DNA from: Tragulus kanchil
Taxonomy: Eukaryota > Chordata > Mammalia > Artiodactyla > Tragulidae
Direction: 5' to 3'
Length of the DNA: 64,000 bases
Assembly (NCBI GenBank): GCA_022376925.1
Contig: JAIOJX010000004.1
Location: 173,133,501 to 173,197,500, forward strand
Shown: in pieces, positions 1-49,620 of the stretch
Numbering within the stretch: the first letter of the stretch is position 1
Layout: the number at the start of each line of letters is the position of its first letter
Translations under genes and position numbers: made by a program
Notes under the pieces: model-generated
Told to the model about the DNA's origin: nothing
Databases searched by the model: none
Seen by the model: only the letters and a program-made list of their open reading frames with translations

Positions 1-814
1 GTGTGAGGTCAAAGTAAAAAGAGAATTTTTTCTTTGGCATCTAGATGTCTAAACTGATCCAACACTATTTGTTGAACTGAATGGCTTTGCTTTTTAACCT
101 CTGTCAAAAATCAATTGACTGTATGCATGTGGGTCTATTTCTGGACTTTGGGTTCTGTTCCAACTAACTCAAATATTCTAATAAACTGTTCAGACCAAAG
201 AGCAGCAGGCCTTAGGCCAGTCTGCTGTGGGTCCTGCCATCCTCTCTCCCAAACGGACCTTCTTGCCCGCCTCAGCCAGGCACCTGCTGCCGCAGGGCAA
301 CGGCGACACCTCCGTCCCGGCCCAGCGCCCTCTGCCCTGAGATGAGCCCCTGGGAGCGTCTCCTTCTCTGCTCACAGGCTCTGTCCACACCATCCTAAAC
401 ATGCATGGGCTCTTATAAAATGTAATCATTTTCCCCAAAAAAGATTCAGAAATGATTTTTATAATTTTGCATTTGAATGGACGTGGCTCCGTGACTCTGC
501 CTTGGATGACCCTGGAGCGGACACCTGGCCTCTCCAGGCCTCCGCTGGCTGGCCTGTGAAAGGGTGAAAACGACGTCCCCAACGTCAGCATTTGTGAAGT
601 CCTCAGACAGTGCCTGGCTCATAGCAAGACCTGCAGGCACGTCGGCTAAATAAGATAAGATACCAGTAATTTTTCATTTCTGATTTCTTATCAATGATCC
701 CAAATTCTCAGAATTCTTGCTACTTGAGAATTCTCAACAGAAACGAAACATTCATAGCTAACGAATCAAAAATAATGACGACATAATGTCACATCGTACA
801 GGTATTCAGTGAAG

Positions 815-1010
815 CATTATTTATTTATTTGGTTGTGCTGGGTCTTTGCTGCCGCACCTGTGTTTCGTTGTCCTAAGGCACGTGGGGCACGTGACTCCCC
901 AGCCAGGCATCAAACCCTTGTCCCCCTCACTGGAAGGCAGAATCTTTTTTTTTTTTCCTTTTGGTTTTTTGGAAGGTAAATCTTAACCAGTGGACCACCA
1001 GGGAAGTCCC
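815..1010 (-). mobile_element. Bov-tA SINE (minus strand)
   Basis: The right end is the reverse complement of the typical head (CCACCAGGGAAGTCCC at 995-1010), and the body reads GTGCTGGGTCTTTGCTGCC. A T-rich insert at about 944-972 is flanked by two related copies of GGAAGGCAGAATCTT / GGAAGGTAAATCTT. This looks like a small secondary insertion or slippage inside the element. Confidence 0.8.
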
Positions 1011-1644
1011 AGGGAAGCATCTTTTTAATTTTACCTTTCTTTTTCTTTTTTCATTTGCAGTAGTACACAGTGCCGGCTGTTAATACATGTTCTATCACCC
1101 CAAGGGACAAAGTCTATGTTCAGGGGCAAGGGAAGTGACTTCAGGGTCAGAGCTCTGGGAGAAGGAAGAGCAGGGGGTAGAAAGGAGGGCAGGCTCTCCA
1201 GCTCTCTGCCCGGCCCTCTCGGCCTGTCCTCCCACCATGTCCGGGCTGGACAGGCCCGAGGGGACACACAGTTCAGCCTCGGTTGGCAGATGGGAGATCC
1301 GAGGCTCTGGAGCAGAAGGGACTTGCCCAGATTCAGGCGGTGTGGTCCCAGATCTCCCTCCGGGTGAAGGCATTTCTTTCCTTGTTTCGACCCCTCCTGC
1401 ATCCAGCGCCGCCTACACCCGCCCCCAGCCTTGTCTCCTACTCAGTCGTTCTTCCCGGGAACAGCGCTGCCCTGTGGTTCCACAAAGAAGGGCTTCCCCT
1501 TTCTAAAGCTGTCACGGCTCGTGCCTTCTCCGAGGGCCTTCCCTCCTGAAACCAGACGCAAGGACTTGCTCAGGCCCGATAGGGTGTGGGTTGCTATCTC
1601 CTCCTTCCTGGCTCCCGGGCTCCAATCCAGTCTCCAGGTTCGAC

Positions 1645-1740
1645 TTGCCGTGTGATTTTAACCGTGACTCAACCTCTCAGGGTTTTGCTTGTCTCACTCA
1701 CAGGAAATAACACCTGTTGCCTCCCGGGGTTCAGAACCGG
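1645..1740 (+). mobile_element. MIR-like fragment
   Basis: Contains the diverged MIR core pattern TGTGATTTTAACCGTGACTC followed by CAACCTCTCAGGGTTTTG. This corresponds to the MIR stretch for 'gtgtgaccttgggcaagtcacttaacctctctg'-type sequence. Divergence is high and the boundaries are approximate. Confidence 0.5.
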
Positions 1741-2205
1741 TCTTGTCCACAGTCACTGACGTAAAGTGGTTCCTCGCGTCATGTTAGCTATGTATCTCCC
1801 CAACCCCGAACCCCATTCAGCACTTCCTCATTCAGACTCGCTGAATCCTTTCGTCTCCCCAACATATCAGTGCCTAATAATAAGTTTAAAGTTATTCCTT
1901 CTGGGGGAATTTTAACAGAGATCTATTTTTAAAAGGTGGAATGCCTAAGTGAGACTTTCTGCCGACAGATGAGGATGAGACATGATTTCGTGTGTCGGGC
2001 AGACGGTGGTGGAAAGCGGGCCAGAGGATGGGAGAGGGCGTGGCTGACCCTTTCCAGGTTGTTCCTCCGCCTTGGTAGCAGTGAGAAGCACCCAGGGCGG
2101 GAGAAGCTGTTGCAGTCTTGATCTGGGGACAGTTGGGTTTAAACTTCCTGATGAAAAAAATAAAAATAAAAAAGACCGAGGAACTGGAATTCTAACAACC
2201 CGAGC

Positions 2206-4458
2206 CACAGGAAGGGGGAAGTCAGGCTAGGAAGCTGCTGATGACACATTCACATGACCACAACAAAATGTAACAGATTCTCCAGGATGACCGAGAGAGC
2301 CTTTGAACCTGCCCCTTGGACCTTCCACTCATCCACCCAAAGAGTGATTATTTATTCCTGGTCTGTCTCCAGAAATTGTCTTTTCTTCTCGGGGCCCAAG
2401 GAGAAAGGATGAACAGCTGGGGTGCAACTATAGGTTCACAGAAGACTAAGTCCAGGAAGGCTCTTAGAGACCAGCCAGCCCCATGGGCCAGTACATGGAC
2501 ACTAAACGGGGCTCGGAGAAGACAATGTTGTGAGCAGGGGCCAGCGTTAGGACTGGTGGCGTCTCTGGCCGGTCCCTGGGAGAAGAGTTCTCTGGGGTCA
2601 TTTGTTTACAACACTGTCTTTTAAAATAAGATCAGTCCCAAACATGGAGAAAGGAAAACGTGAGCCACCAACGCCGTGGTCCCTCATAAACACAAAGATG
2701 GCATTCAGGTCTACTGGGCACAGATGTTGGGGGATGAAGCAAAGAGTCTATGAAAGCAGATGGGCTGTGGTGGATTCTTCTCTACACTTTGCTTTATTGC
2801 TGCTCTAGTGTTGTTTGCAAAATAAACCTTGGGGAAAGACGTGTTGAGTGGAAAGCTCACGTGATTCCCTTCATCTCGGGTTTGCCTGTTGTTTGGTTTT
2901 CTGTTGCTAATAACAAACTACGGTCAGAAGCGAGACTAGGGGAGGTGATGCGGAGTGGCGCTCACTGGAGTAAAATCGAGGTGCAGGCAGGGTTGTGCTC
3001 TTTTCTGGAGGCTCTGGGTGAGGTCTGTTTACTGGTCTTTACCAGTTTCTAGAAGCGACCTGCATCCCTTGACTTGTGGTGCCTTCCTTAACCTTCAAAA
3101 TCAGCAGCACCGAATTTATCTGATCATTCTTCTGTTGTCACATCTGTTTGACCACAGGCAGGAAATCTCCAATTGTAAGAACATATGTGAGGACTTCCCT
3201 GGTGGTCCAGTGGCTAAGACTCTGCAGTCTCAATGCTGGGGCCTGGGTTCAGTCCTGGCTCGGGACTAGTCCCTCATGTTGCAGCTAAGAGTTCCAATGC
3301 CATAACTAAGACCCAGCATAGCCAAATAAACACAGGAAGGGGGAAGTCAGGCTAGGAAGCTGCTGATGACACATTCACATGACCACAACAAAATGTAACA
3401 GATTCTCCAGGATGACCGAGAGAGCCTTTGAACCTGCCCCTTGGACCTTCCACTCATCCACCCAAAGAGTGATTATTTATTCCTGGTCTGTCTCCAGAAA
3501 TTGTCTTTTCTTCTCGGGGCCCAAGGAGAAAGGATGAACAGCTGGGGTGCAACTATAGGTTCACAGAAGACTAAGTCCAGGAAGGCTCTTAGAGACCAGC
3601 CAGCCCCATGGGCCAGTACATGGACACTAAACGGGGCTCGGAGAAGACAATGTTGTGAGCAGGGGCCAGCGTTAGGACTGGTGGCGTCTCTGGCCGGTCC
3701 CTGGGAGAAGAGTTCTCTGGGGTCATTTGTTTACAACACTGTCTTTTAAAATAAGATCAGTCCCAAACATGGAGAAAGGAAAACGTGAGCCACCAACGCC
3801 GTGGTCCCTCATAAACACAAAGATGGCATTCAGGTCTACTGGGCACAGATGTTGGGGGATGAAGCAAAGAGTCTATGAAAGCAGATGGGCTGTGGTGGAT
3901 TCTTCTCTACACTTTGCTTTATTGCTGCTCTAGTGTTGTTTGCAAAATAAACCTTGGGGAAAGACGTGTTGAGTGGAAAGCTCACGTGATTCCCTTCATC
4001 TCGGGTTTGCCTGTTGTTTGGTTTTCTGTTGCTAATAACAAACTACGGTCAGAAGCGAGACTAGGGGAGGTGATGCGGAGTGGCGCTCACTGGAGTAAAA
4101 TCGAGGTGCAGGCAGGGTTGTGCTCTTTTCTGGAGGCTCTGGGTGAGGTCTGTTTACTGGTCTTTACCAGTTTCTAGAAGCGACCTGCATCCCTTGACTT
4201 GTGGTGCCTTCCTTAACCTTCAAAATCAGCAGCACCGAATTTATCTGATCATTCTTCTGTTGTCACATCTGTTTGACCACAGGCAGGAAATCTCCAATTG
4301 TAAGAACATATGTGAGGACTTCCCTGGTGGTCCAGTGGCTAAGACTCTGCAGTCTCAATGCTGGGGGCCTGGGTTCAGTCCCTGGCTCGGGAACTAGTCC
4401 CTCATGTTGCAGCTAAGAGTTCCAATGCCATAACTAAGACCCAGCATAGCCAAATAAA
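2206..4458 (+). repeat. Tandem duplication D1 (offset 1125 bp)
   Basis: 2206-3330 is repeated almost perfectly at 3331-4458. The second copy differs by about three single-base insertions inside the Bov-tA SINE (GGGGGCCTGGG against GGGGCCTGGG). The copies abut with no spacer: the first breaks off at GCCAAATAAA and the second starts at CACAGGAAGG. There is no target-site duplication or transposon end. Interpreted as the left edge of an untrimmed gap-fill segment (3331-5253). Confidence 0.95.
3190..3330 (+). mobile_element. Bov-tA SINE, copy 1 of 3
   Basis: Starts GGACTTCCCTGGTGGTCCAG and continues with TGGCTAAGACTCTG, the tRNA-derived head, and CTAAGACCCAGCATAGCCAAATAAA at the tail. It is cut at 3330 by the D1 junction. 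The same insertion reappears at 4314-4470 and 5427-5583, so it is one genomic SINE shown three times. Confidence 0.9.
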
Positions 4459-4470
4459 TAAGAATAAGTA
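4314..4470 (+). mobile_element. Bov-tA SINE, copy 2 of 3
   Basis: Complete version of the SINE at 3190, with tail AAATAAATAAGAATAAG. It is the most intact of the three displayed copies. Confidence 0.9.
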
Positions 4471-4841
4471 TGCAAAAAATGAGTCTCTGTGATTGCATTG
4501 GGCAAACATGGGTAATCCAGGATACTTTCTCCATCTCAAGATCCTTAACCTAATCACATCTGGGAAGGCTCTTCTACCATAGGACGTAGTACATATTCAA
4601 AATTCCAGGAACAAGGGATGGGACATCTTTGGGGAACCACTGTTCTGCCTATGTACTCTTTTTCCCCCTCAGTGGGCTCTCTGAAAATACATCCAATTCT
4701 TTGCAGAAAAGAACATTTTCATTGTCATGGGAAATACGGCTGCACCAGAATTCTTTCAAGGACTTTAAATCTCTTTATTTTTAATTCTTACATTCTTCAT
4801 ATACACAGAAAAGTGCATAACTCATCAAGGACAGTCTGAGG

Positions 4842-5117
4842 TTTTTTTTTTTTTTTTCTTAATATTGGCCTCTTTTATTGGTTTTTGATTTATTTTCATC
4901 CATCTTTATTCTTTGGCCTATGTGGACCTCCCATTGTGGTGGCCTCTTTCGTTGCAGAGCACTGGCTCTGGGGGCATGCGCTCCAGAGTGCTGGCTCGTA
5001 ATTGGACACACCGTCCCAGCCACTCCGCGGCACGTGGGATCTTCCTGGGCCAGGGATCAAACTGGTGCCCCTTGCACTGCAAGGCAGACTCTACCCACTG
5101 GACCATCAGGGAAGCCC
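4842..5117 (-). mobile_element. Full-length Bov-tA SINE (minus strand)
   Basis: A poly-T run at 4842-4857 marks the reversed poly-A tail. The body includes CATGCGCTCCAGAGTGCTGG and GCACGTGGGATCTTCC, and the head is the reversed GGACCATCAGGGAAGCCCC. The element is bracketed by a target-site duplication, CAGTCTGAG (4832-4840 and 5118-5126). It is repeated at 5955-6231 through duplication D2. Confidence 0.92.
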
Positions 5118-5426
5118 CAGTCTGAGTTTTGTAAACTGACCACACCGACGTAATCAGCATCCAAGTCAAGACACAGAACATGTCCTGGGGAAACCCAATT
5201 TTAAAAAGTTCCTATGTATCGGAGTATGATTGAATAAGAACACGCCACTTCAAGGGTGAGGTCTGTTTACTGGTCTTTACCAGTTTCTAGAAGCGACCTG
5301 CATCCCTTGACTTGTGGTGCCTTCCTTAACCTTCAAAATCAGCAGCACCGAATTTATCTGATCATTCTTCTGTTGTCACATCTGTTTGACCACAGGCAGG
5401 AAATCTCCAATTGTAAGAACATATGT

Positions 5427-5583
5427 GAGGACTTCCCTGGTGGTCCAGTGGCTAAGACTCTGCAGTCTCAATGCTGGGGGCCTGGGTTCAGTCCCTGGCT
5501 CGGGAACTAGTCCCTCATGTTGCAGCTAAGAGTTCCAATGCCATAACTAAGACCCAGCATAGCCAAATAAATAAGAATAAGTA
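5427..5583 (+). mobile_element. Bov-tA SINE, copy 3 of 3
   Basis: Identical to the SINE at 4314-4470 and created by duplication D2. Confidence 0.9.
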
Positions 5584-5954
5584 TGCAAAAAATGAGTCTC
5601 TGTGATTGCATTGGGCAAACATGGGTAATCCAGGATACTTTCTCCATCTCAAGATCCTTAACCTAATCACATCTGGGAAGGCTCTTCTACCATAGGACGT
5701 AGTACATATTCAAAATTCCAGGAACAAGGGATGGGACATCTTTGGGGAACCACTGTTCTGCCTATGTACTCTTTTTCCCCCTCAGTGGGCTCTCTGAAAA
5801 TACATCCAATTCTTTGCAGAAAAGAACATTTTCATTGTCATGGGAAATACGGCTGCACCAGAATTCTTTCAAGGACTTTAAATCTCTTTATTTTTAATTC
5901 TTACATTCTTCATATACACAGAAAAGTGCATAACTCATCAAGGACAGTCTGAGG

Positions 5955-6231
5955 TTTTTTTTTTTTTTTTCTTAATATTGGCCTCTTTTATTGGTTTTTG
6001 ATTTATTTTCATCCATCTTTATTCTTTGGCCTATGTGGACCTCCCATTGTGGTGGCCTCTTTCGTTGCAGAGCACTGGCTCTGGGGGCATGCGCTCCAGA
6101 GTGCTGGCTCGTAATTGGACACACCGTCCCAGCCACTCCGCGGCACGTGGGATCTTCCTGGGCCAGGGATCAAACTGGTGCCCCTTGCACTGCAAGGCAG
6201 ACTCTACCCACTGGACCATCAGGGAAGCCCC
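5955..6231 (-). mobile_element. Full-length Bov-tA SINE, D2 copy
   Basis: Second display of the element at 4842-5117, with the same CAGTCTGAG flanks. Confidence 0.9.
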
Positions 6232-6533
6232 AGTCTGAGTTTTGTAAACTGACCACACCGACGTAATCAGCATCCAAGTCAAGACACAGAACATGTCCTG
6301 GGACCCCAGAAGTCTTGTTCACACCCACTTCAAATCTAAGGTATTAGTCAATATTTGTTGACATTAAAAATGTTCCTATGTGGGCAATACTTGGAGTATG
6401 ATTGAATAGAAAGGAGAGAGCACAAGTGCTGTTCATTTGTTCATTCAGTGAGTGTTTCCTGGCACCTGTCCTGGGCTGGATGCCAGAGAAAATGGGATGA
6501 GCGGATTGGAGGAGGGTCCTACATCACACGCAA

Positions 6534-6580
6534 CCGCGTGTGTGTGAGTGTTGAGTGTGTGTGTGAATGTGTGTTTGCAG
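6534..6580. repeat. Interrupted (GT)n microsatellite
   Basis: A run of GTGTGTGTGAGTGTTGAGTG followed by GTGTGTGTGAATGTGTGTTT. Several interruptions make it an imperfect dinucleotide repeat. Confidence 0.85.
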
Positions 6581-6837
6581 GGAGTGTGAGAAGGGAGATT
6601 GTGAAAGAGATAAGAATGCACTGCATTGGCCAGACCTAACCAGAAGGCTTCCCAGGGCACATGGGTCCTGAAGGTGGACACACAGAAGAGAAGGGTTTCC
6701 AGAAAGATGGGGGAGCCCCAACAAAGAGGTGTCAGTGGGGCAGATGGGGGTGGGGTAGAGCTAGGGGAAACAGGGAGATGACCCTTGGGCTTGCCGGCCT
6801 GTGAGCCCTTGCTCAGTTATTCCTATGTTTATTTTTT

Positions 6838-6985
6838 AAAGTTTCTCACAGACATTTCATTTATTTTGGCAGTGCTGGGTCTTTGTTGCCGTATTCAGCA
6901 GCGTCTCTGGTTGAGGGGCGTGGGCTCTCGAGCATGGTTGCCCCGTGGCATGTGAGGCCTTAGTTCTCTGACCAAGGAAGGCCCC
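6838..6985 (-). mobile_element. Truncated Bov-tA-type SINE (minus strand)
   Basis: Reads CAGTGCTGGGTCTTTGTTGC and GCATGTGAGGCCTTAG, which match the reversed body of Bov-tA elements. The tRNA-derived head is missing. Confidence 0.7.
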
Positions 6986-7528
6986 CATTTCCCACTTTGC
7001 CAGCCCCGACCCCAGCCGTCCAGAGCGTCGCCCTCAGGCCAAGGTCTTCATTCCACAGATGGGGAGGGAGGCCCCGGGGAGAAGAGAGACACACGCGGGG
7101 CGGATCGTCGGCTTCAGTATTTCTCTGCCCCCATGTCTCTAAAGAGGCTCTCACGCCCTCCCTCCCTCATGCCTGGTGCGGGGCACACGGGGTCAGATAC
7201 CCGGCTGGCCCTGGGGCGCTCTGCTCTTGGTGGAACAAAAGTAGCCAAGAGGCCTGAGTTCAGACTGCCCGCTTCTTCCTCTGGTGCTGTTCCCGCACCG
7301 CACGGTCCCTCACTGCCTTCTACCTCCCTGTTTCCCCATCAGGCCTCTCGTTCCTTCTTTACGGACTCATCCCGCCTCGATTCACTGGGCATCTCCTTTG
7401 TGGTGGGCCATGTTCCAGACACAGGGAATGCACCTGGGCAAAACACAGCCCCCTCCCTCCGGGGGGACGCCAGGCACATGCAGTATGATGCCAGTAAGTG
7501 CTGTGCTGTGTAGAAAAACAAAGAGGAC

Positions 7529-7746
7529 AGGGACTTCCCTGTGGTCCAGTGGCTGAGACTCTGAGCGCCCAACGCAGGGGGCCTGGATCTGAGCCCCTGG
7601 TCAGGGAACTAGAATCCACATGCTGCAACTAAGCCTTCAAATGCCTCAACTAAACATACGGCGTGTTGTAATGAAGACTGAAGAGCCCACGTGCTGCAAC
7701 TAAGACCCGGGGCCATCAAGTAAATAAATAAATACCAAAAAAAAAG
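7529..7746 (+). mobile_element. Bov-tA SINE
   Basis: Head AGGGACTTCCCTGTGGTCCA at 7529, body GGTCAGGGAACTAGAATCC, tail CTAAGACCCGG followed by AAATAAATAAATACC and a run of A. One base is missing from the usual CTGGTGG of the head. Confidence 0.9.
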
Positions 7747-8616
7747 CACCATACAGGGCTCGAGGGGAGAGATGGCGGTCTTTTTTAAGGCAGGCAGTTA
7801 GAGGAGGCTCTCTGAAGAGGTGACGGCTGGGACCCAAAGGAAAGGAAGATGCCTGAGCTACAAGGATCAGGGAGAAGGGACGGGGTGGGGCCTGGAGGCC
7901 GGCCCTTCCTCGCTGGGCCTGTGGACAGCGAGGGCGGCTGGCCGCAGGGGGACATCCTTGGAGATCTAGCGAGCTGGGAAACGCCAGCGCTCTCTCTCCA
8001 CGTCCCTGCCCCTGGTCCTAGAAGTGGGTCACCAGGAGAGGTCAGAGAGGGGCCTCCAGCTGCTCCTCCCCCGTTCTCCCCCTCTCAGGGGAGGCCCGCG
8101 CTGGGCTCCATGCCCGCGGACCCTGGCCTTCAGGGCCACCTGTCCAGCGGATCTCCCCCGCCATCAACCCTCCGCTGCACACTTCACACGCAGAGGGGCG
8201 CCTCCCCGCAGAGCTGGGGAGGCCGACTCGGGGCCTTGCTCAACGCCCCGCTCCGCGGCTGGCCAAGGCGGCTGCGGGGGCGGGCAGGGCTCCGCCACCG
8301 TCCCCAGGAGCCCTCTTTCTGGGGGAGGGGCGGCCTCTTTCTGGGTTCTGAAGAGGAAGTTCCCAGCGGAGAGCGATCCTGACAGCTTGACTCAAGAGAG
8401 AAGGGCCACAACGGGGAGGGCAGGTGACAAACTCAGTCGTTCCCCGGGCAGTGCGTCGGGGGTGGAGCCTGCCCGGTAGGTGCCCCGCGGCAGGTCAGAG
8501 GCGGGTGACCCGGGGCGCGGCCTGAGACGGGGGCGTGGCCCGGGCGTGTCTAAGAAGGGGCGTATAGTGCCCGGGCGGGGCCTAGAGGATCGGGGGCGGG
8601 GCCCAGAGGACGCCCG

Positions 8617-8780
8617 AAGGCCCTGGACGGTTGGCGTGTCGTCTGAGGGCGGGCCGGGGCGGGACCCGGCGGGCCTGGGGGCGTGGCCTGGGGGGTGGAA
8701 GGCCCTGGATGGTTGGCGTGTCGTCTGGGGGCGGAACCCAGAGGGCCTGGGGGCGGGGCCGGACGGGGCGGGCAGCGGCC
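8617..8780. repeat. 82-bp imperfect tandem repeat in the promoter
   Basis: GGCCCTGGACGGTTGGCGTG at 8619 recurs as GGCCCTGGATGGTTGGCGTG at 8701, both followed by TCGTCTG and a GGGCGG-type box. A more degenerate related unit may precede them. The repeat multiplies potential Sp1 sites upstream of exon 1. Confidence 0.75.
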
Positions 8781-8972
8781 CGGAGGCGGGCGGGCGGGCG
8801 GCGTCGGCGACGCGGAGGTGCGCTCGTCCGCCTGGGCTCGGCTGGAGGCGGCGGCGGCGGCGACGCGCACAAAGGCGGACTGTGGCTTCACTGGTGCTCG
8901 CGGCAGGCGGCGCCGGGGCGGGAGCGGGGGCGGCGGGGCGCGCCGGGGCCCCCCGCGGGCGCGGCGCGGGCG

Positions 8973-9139
8973 ATGAGCCGGGGCCCGGCATGGCCTCCGC
9001 GCGGCCGCCGGGCCGGGCCTCCGCCTCGGCGCCCGCGCCCGCGGGGCTCCGCGCCGGGCCGCCCGCCCTCCCGGCCGCCGCCGCCGCCGTCCCCGAACCT
9101 GCGGGCGGCGCGGAGGCGGAGGAGCGCTCGCTGCACCAC

Positions 9140-9155
<16 letters not shown>
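8973..9155 (+). other. Overlapping upstream ORF in exon 1
   Basis: An ATG at 8973 (G at -3) opens a 60-codon frame ending at 9155. It overlaps both candidate KIAA0930 starts in a different frame. If transcription begins upstream of 8973, this ORF would compete with initiation at 8990 and 9140. The product is Arg/Pro-rich with no recognisable domain, so a regulatory role is more likely than a peptide role. Confidence 0.4.
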
Positions 9156-47619
<38,464 letters not shown>

Positions 47620-48790
47620 CCGTGCGCGGAGCCCGCGGAGCCCCCGGCCTGGGAGTGCCGCCAAGTGCCTACCTGTCCACCGCCGCGGGGTCTGCCGGGA
47701 CCCCCAGCGCCAGAGCTGGAGCCAGCGGGGCCAGGGCCGCCTCCCCGAACACCAGCCCAAACGGAAGTGCCTCTTCCTCCTCCCCGCGGCGCTGCTCCGG
47801 CCCTGCGCCCACGCCGCGTCCCCCTCGCCCGTTTGCGGAGCGCCCTCCACGCGCAGAGGACCGGGCGCCAGGAGGCCGGGAGAGCAGGGCAGTGGCCGGC
47901 CTCCAGGATCGGCCTGCGGCTCGACGCTCAGCTCCCGACAGACGAGGGAGGCCACTGGCTGGGCCGCGCCCCGTGTCAACTGCTTCAGGAAAACGGCTTA
48001 AGATTTGGTGACGCCAAACCAATGACCTTTCACACTGAGTTGTTCCCGGTCACTTGCCCCATGGTCGTATTTAGACGGGTTTCCACAGGAAGCCGGCCGT
48101 GGGCGGGCTTTGCCCTGGGCTGGGAATACCTCACCCCCGCCCGGCTCTGGGCCCTCGGGCCGCCAGAGTGGCCTTTGCTTCCAGCCAAAGAGCACCGGCC
48201 CCCACGTCCCGACCTGGAGGCGACCGGCCGCGCCTCGGCCGCGTGACTCGCAGGGCTGGGGTCCTGCGGGCGGGAGGGAGGGCTTGCGCTGGAGCTAAAG
48301 GGCAGCTGGTGGGGGGCGGGCTGGGCGTCCCCCCGGGAAGGCTGCAGGCAGAGCCCCTCCTCTGGGCCCGGGGAGGGTGTCTCCTCCCTGGTGTCCCCTG
48401 GCTGGGCCCGCTGGTCACGTCTCTCAGCCCAGTCCCCGAGGCAAGAGGAGCTGGCCTTCACGTGGTCCCGGCGGCCAGGCCTCCTCCCAGCGTGGAAGGT
48501 CACCACTTGCAATGGCCCACTGTCTCTCCGCCAAACCGCGAGACCCCCGGGAGCAGGCGGCGTCCCACAGGATCGGCTGTCGGCTGGGGCCCTGCTGCTC
48601 CGTGTGCGTCCTCAGGGGCGCGGGAAGGAGTCCTGGTGGCCGGGAAGAGGGAGGGGGAGGGAGGGGCTGGTGCGCCCGTCCATGTCTCCCCTGTGCGCGC
48701 CACGCGTCTGTGCTGAGCTCCAGAGCAGGGGGCTCCCGTGGGGCCTCTCCAGAGTCTGTATGCTGTATTAAAGGCGAGCTATTGCATTTC
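47620..48790 (+). other. KIAA0930: KIAA0930 3' untranslated region
   Basis: GC-rich non-coding sequence from the stop codon to shortly after the ATTAAA at 48767. The first 440 bp are also displayed at 46556-46993. The end is inferred from the signal alone. Confidence 0.6.
48767..48772 (+). terminator. KIAA0930: Candidate poly(A) signal of KIAA0930 (ATTAAA)
   Basis: ATTAAA, the commonest variant signal, is followed within 15-25 bp by CATTTCATT and then a T/G-containing stretch (CAGTTTGCACACCTGTG). No AATAAA occurs between the stop codon and this point. Confidence 0.55.
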
Positions 48791-48794
48791 ATTC

Positions 48795-48885
48795 TGCCTC
48801 AGTTTGCACACCTGTGAATGGGGCTGATACCACCTACCTCACTAAGTCTCCAGGGTTCCAGCGCGTGAGCAGGCCAGGGAGAGAG
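48795..48885 (+). mobile_element. MIR just past the KIAA0930 3' end
   Basis: CTGCCTCAGTTTGCACACCT followed by GTGAATGGGGCTGATACCAC and CTACCTCACTAAGTC matches the MIR 3' core. It supplies the sequence immediately downstream of the candidate cleavage site. Confidence 0.7.
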
Positions 48886-49514
48886 GGCCCGCCGGTCCGC
48901 GTAGCTCAGCTCAGGTGTCGGATCACAGGAACGCCCCCCGCCGGCACGCCCCACACCCCTGTCCCCCGGGCCAGGAAGGCGAGCAGTGGGCCGGTGAACA
49001 TTCTTGCCTTCTCTGACAGCCCCGCTCGCTCACGTTTGGCTGCGTCTCAGCTCCCTGCACGTCCCTTCCCAAGGCTGCGTCTTCCCGCAGCACGGTCAGG
49101 CGGCGCCCCAGGGCACTGGGGCAGAGGCGCGGGGGCCGGGGGCCAGCCCGGGGTCCTGAGAGTAGGTCGAGTGTTCTCGGGTCTGTCCAGGGGGCTGATT
49201 TGCGGCCTTTCCTTCAGGCTCGTTTCCCGCCGCTCTTCTGGGGTCTGAGGACTCTCGGCTCGGTTCGTGGGAGAAACGCGGTCCTGACGTGTGTCCCGTG
49301 GAAGGCCGAGGTCGTCCAGCACCTGTGGCGAGGAGCTTGGGGAGGGACCTCCCGCGGGTCCTGCCGCGAAGGGGGACTGAGGGCTGACCGCAGGACCGTG
49401 TGCGCGCTCTGCAGAGCTTAGAACGAGGGCCGGCACGAGCAGACGCGCCCCAGGGTTTGGCTGTGTCACATGGTCCAGTGCAGAGGTGGCACCCGGCACG
49501 TGTCGGCACCGGGC

Positions 49515-49620
49515 TGAACGTGTAGGTCCTGTTCCCGTCCCCACCTGACAGACGGGGAGGCAGCCAGAGAGGAGGGCGAGCTGCCCGCGACAGCCGGCAG
49601 GACAGCAGGAGCCCGGGCAT
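49515..49620 (-). mobile_element. MIR-like fragment (minus strand)
   Basis: GTCCCCACCTGACAGACGGG followed by GAGGCAGCCAGAGAGGAGGG resembles the reversed MIR core. Diverged. Confidence 0.5.

Larger units (their letters stand above)
4141..6302 (+). repeat. Tandem duplication D2 (offset 1113 bp)
   Basis: 4141-5189 is repeated at 5254-6302, starting at GGGTGAGGTCTGTTTACTGG. 4141-4458 is shared with duplication D1, so that stretch exists three times in the window. Between the copies, 5190-5253 is a shortened, error-rich version of what follows the second copy (6303-6410): both contain TTCCTATGT, GGAGTATGATTGAAT and CCACTTCAA in altered spacing. That is what low-quality sequence at the edge of an inserted segment looks like. 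Confidence 0.95.
1..8400. other. Intergenic DNA upstream of KIAA0930
   Basis: No convincing exon is visible on either strand. All open frames here are short, lack splice context, and several are translations of SINEs. The stretch holds Bov-tA SINEs, a (GT)n-like microsatellite and two overlapping 1.1-kb tandem duplications, listed separately. 1-811, 1011-2205 (apart from a probable MIR near 1.7 kb) and 7750-8400 hold nothing else I recognise. In human, UPK3A is the next gene upstream of KIAA0930; none of it is seen here. Confidence 0.7.

Noticed and set aside
3190..3260. tRNA-like head sequences as tRNA genes
   Set aside because: These are tRNA-derived SINE heads (Bov-tA), part of dispersed repeats with A-rich tails, without an intact cloverleaf or anticodon context.
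2316..4177. Identical protein pairs repeated 1125 bp apart as a possible tandem gene family
   Set aside because: The repeats extend far beyond the open frames and include a cut SINE. Identity is uniform across coding and non-coding positions. This is a sequence duplication, not a gene family.
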